Source of the DNA: Pleurocapsa sp. MO_226.B13 | GTDB taxonomy: Bacteria > Cyanobacteriota > Cyanobacteriia > Cyanobacteriales > Xenococcaceae | DNA: 14,482 nucleotides | NCBI GenBank assembly: GCA_030064795.1 | Contig: JASJEI010000158.1 | Location: 1 to 14,482, forward strand | Direction of reading: 5' to 3' | In this document: one piece after another, positions 13,027 to 14,482 of the stretch | How the letters are laid out: each line of letters begins with the position of its first letter | Position numbering within the stretch: position 1 is the stretch's first letter | The notes under the pieces: model-generated | What the model was told of the DNA's origin: nothing | Database searches by the model: none | What the model saw: the letters and a program-made list of their open reading frames with translations, nothing else | Made by a program: the position numbers and the translations under genes

Positions 13027-13653
13027 ATGATTCGCGCATTTCTAGCAAAACAATTAGGCTACCCATCGGGAATTTTTGGTCGCTTGCTGATGAAGCTACT
13101 CAATAAAGGCAATGCAAACATGAATGACTTTACTTTTCAACAGCTAGATCTACAGTCAAAAGATGCCGTGTTGGAGATTGGCTTTGGTGGCGGATATCTT
13201 TTGGAGAAAATTATTCGTAGTCAAATTCCCCATCGGATCGTGGGTATAGATCCTCAAATAGATGTAGTTAATATGGGTAACAAAAAATTCTCACAAGCGA
13301 TCGCAGCAGGAGATCTAGAACTCCAACAAGCCAGTGGAGAAAATTTACCCTACGAAAATAATACCTTTAGCAAAATCTGTACTGTAAATACGGTTTACTT
13401 TTGGTCAGATCCTCAAGCTGTACTGGCGGAATGTCGTCGTGTTTTGCACCCCCACGGAAAATTAGTTATTTGCTACAATTCACCAGCATTTTTAGAACAA
13501 GCTAAACTAACGAATTATGGTTTTAAAACCTACGAACCCGAAGCATTGGCTAGGTTAATGCAAAATTCTGGATTCGATCGTGTTTCTACTGTTTCAGCTA
13601 ATAGTGGTGCTAGCAACGGACTATTTTATTCCACTACTGGTTCTTCTGCATAG
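13027..13653 (+). CDS. class I SAM-dependent methyltransferase
   Basis: A 208-residue methyltransferase. Motif I is AVLEIGFGGGYLLEK (47-61), strand 2 carries GIDPQIDVV (73-81), ASGENLPYENNTFSKICTVN (102-121) includes the motif IV region, and RRVLHPHGKLVICYNSP (137-153) is the following strand. The N-terminus MIRAFLAKQLGYPSGIFGRL with GNANMNDFTFQQLDL is typical of a bacterial Methyltransf_11 group with broad, mostly unknown substrates. It starts about 110 bp from the divergent COQ4-like gene; a methyltransferase next to a COQ4-fold protein hints at quinone- or lipid-like substrates, but this is inference. Its last 20 bp overlap the end of the convergent AraC-type gene, including both stop codons. 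No strong ribosome site is seen; AAAGAAAA precedes the ATG. Confidence 0.9.
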   Translation: MIRAFLAKQLGYPSGIFGRLLMKLLNKGNANMNDFTFQQLDLQSKDAVLEIGFGGGYLLEKIIRSQIPHRIVGIDPQIDVVNMGNKKFSQAIAAGDLELQQASGENLPYENNTFSKICTVNTVYFWSDPQAVLAECRRVLHPHGKLVICYNSPAFLEQAKLTNYGFKTYEPEALARLMQNSGFDRVSTVSANSGASNGLFYSTTGSSA

Positions 13654-14386
13654 CTTTGGGGGTAATACCAATACAACGCTTGAAATGATAATTAAGATGT
13701 CCTTGATTGGCAAAGCCTACCTGATAAGCTACATCGGCAATGCTTAACTGCCTGTGACGTAATAATTCTTTGGCTCGTTTGACGCGACGGCGAATTAAGT
13801 ATTGATGGGGTGTGTAGCCTGTTGATTGTTTAAACAGACGAGAAAAATATCCCGCGCTTATATTTGTCACTTGGGCTAGTTCGTCAAGACTTAGTGACTG
13901 CTCTAAATTTGCTTCAATGTATTCCTTAACTTGTTTTAGTTTGTAAGAAGGCAGACCATCGGTATAGCTTTTGATTTGGGGTTTGGTTGTGGCGTAGTTA
14001 TTAAATAAATGTACTGCCATCAGATTGGCGATCGCATCAGCATACAATCTTCCTCCCAAACCATCTGTTTCTACTTCCTGCTTGAGTTGTAAGCCTAGTT
14101 GATGAATGAGAGGATCGGCTCTAGCAAAATGGGTGGTAATTTCAATATTATCGAGATCTACCGTCTCGTATAAGGCGCGATCGAACACTCTAGGCTCGAA
14201 TCCTAACATAATCCACGAACCTGGATCTGACCACTCTACTTGATGGGTAGCGTTTGCAGGAATGATAACTACATCTGCTACTTGAATTGATTCTTTTTTA
14301 ACTTCTCCTGCAATATTACGGCGAGAAGTGACTAATTGTGGGGTCTCGGTGAAAATTAGAACGCTATATTGAGGGGCTCCAATAAA
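13634..14386 (-). pseudogene. AraC-family transcriptional regulator, 5'-truncated
   Basis: The C-terminal double helix-turn-helix is intact: LSLDELAQVTNISAGYFSRL, then TGYTPHQYLIRRRVKRAKEL, LSIADVAYQVGFANQGHLNY and the closing GITPKAM. An ATG at 14209 would give 191 residues. However, the same frame continues upstream to 14386 with recognisable cupin-sensor sequence (YSVLIFTETPQLVTSRR, VVIIPANATHQVEWSDPGSW). It then meets an in-frame stop at 14387-14389 without any ATG, GTG or TTG start in that extension, and the first 45-60 residues of a normal family member are missing. The break coincides with repeat-rich DNA that looks like a mobile-element end. A shortened protein from 14209, with a damaged sensor but a working DNA-binding half, remains possible. 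The 3' end overlaps the convergent methyltransferase gene by 20 bp. Confidence 0.72.
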
Positions 14387-14482
14387 CTATGACAAAGTAG
14401 GACAGGCTTGGACAAATCACCCCCCAAAATTAGGGACAAAGTAGTAACTTAATACTAATAAAGGGGGTGATTTGTCCTCACT
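14387..14482. mobile_element. probable end of a mobile element interrupting the AraC-type gene
   Basis: Right where the AraC reading frame breaks, the sequence changes to short repeats. GACAAAGTAG occurs at 14391-14400 and again at 14435-14444, with further GACA units at a 10-base step between (14401, 14411). A 15-bp inverted repeat, GGACAAATCACCCCC (14410-14424) and its complement (14463-14477), flanks a 38-base loop holding a smaller TAGTA/TACTA dyad. Clustered GACA-type sites at an element end are typical of transposase-binding arrays; the GACAAA-TAG core recalls Tn7 TnsB sites, though no TGT terminus is seen. It could also be a MITE of which only one end is present. No transposase gene is visible before the window ends. 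Confidence 0.5.
14410..14477. repeat. 15-bp inverted repeat with 38-base loop
   Basis: Left arm 14410-14424 (GGACAAATCACCCCC) and right arm 14463-14477 are perfect complements. A nested 5-bp dyad (TAGTA 14442-14446, TACTA 14453-14457) lies inside the loop. The whole could fold into a double hairpin, as in a MITE or a transposon end. Confidence 0.85.

Noticed and set aside
14391..14444. Short GACA-containing repeats as a CRISPR array
   Set aside because: The units are about 10 bp, imperfect and unevenly spaced, without spacers of constant length or cas genes.

Overview
The window looks like cyanobacterial chromosomal DNA. It is AT-rich and carries more than a dozen copies of the octamer GCGATCGC, the HIP1 palindrome typical of many cyanobacterial genomes. 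Several products also have cyanobacterial-style relatives (the AraC regulators, the COQ4-like protein, the methyltransferases). No housekeeping genes, rRNA or tRNA genes were seen. The content is accessory: small stress or xenobiotic-type enzymes, six small polytopic membrane proteins, and five one-component regulators of four families.

Layout. (1) 1-3169, minus strand: a MerR regulator followed by a DUF6326-type membrane protein, two class I SAM methyltransferases and the 5' part of a quinone-oxidoreductase-like MDR enzyme that runs off the window. (2) 3228-4941: a small unknown ORF and a GNAT acetyltransferase on plus, facing a minus-strand pair (NTF2-like protein, second GNAT). (3) 5033-6880: two multi-pass membrane proteins divergent from a TetR regulator, with a pair of 14-bp mirror-image operator-like sites between them. 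(4) 6870-9141: a LysR regulator divergent from a lumazine-binding/NTF2-like gene and a glutathione S-transferase. This block is bracketed by two copies of the tetR 3' end; the second (9080-9141) is a decayed relic. (5) 9172-11793: an AraC regulator divergent from an operon of an NAD(P)-binding reductase-like protein, a DUF4345 protein and a DUF1772/anthrone-oxygenase-like protein. (6) 11809-13653: a COQ4-fold protein, a 36-residue ORF and a 4-TM protein in one minus-strand run, divergent from a third methyltransferase. (7) 13634-14482: a second AraC-type regulator that has lost its N-terminus where a sequence with short GACA repeats and a 15-bp inverted repeat begins, probably the end of a mobile element.

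How the parts fit. Most blocks follow one plan: a one-component regulator next to a small membrane protein and/or a small-molecule enzyme (methyltransferase, acetyltransferase, GST, reductase). The sequence supports a patchwork of independently acquired chemical-response modules more than one pathway. The strongest unusual signals are the duplicated tetR tail around the LysR-NTF2-GST cassette, the twin operator at tetR, the mobile-element-like right edge, and a COQ4-like protein in an organism expected to make plastoquinone. Each methyltransferase, GNAT and membrane protein is assigned only to family level; substrates cannot be read from the sequence.
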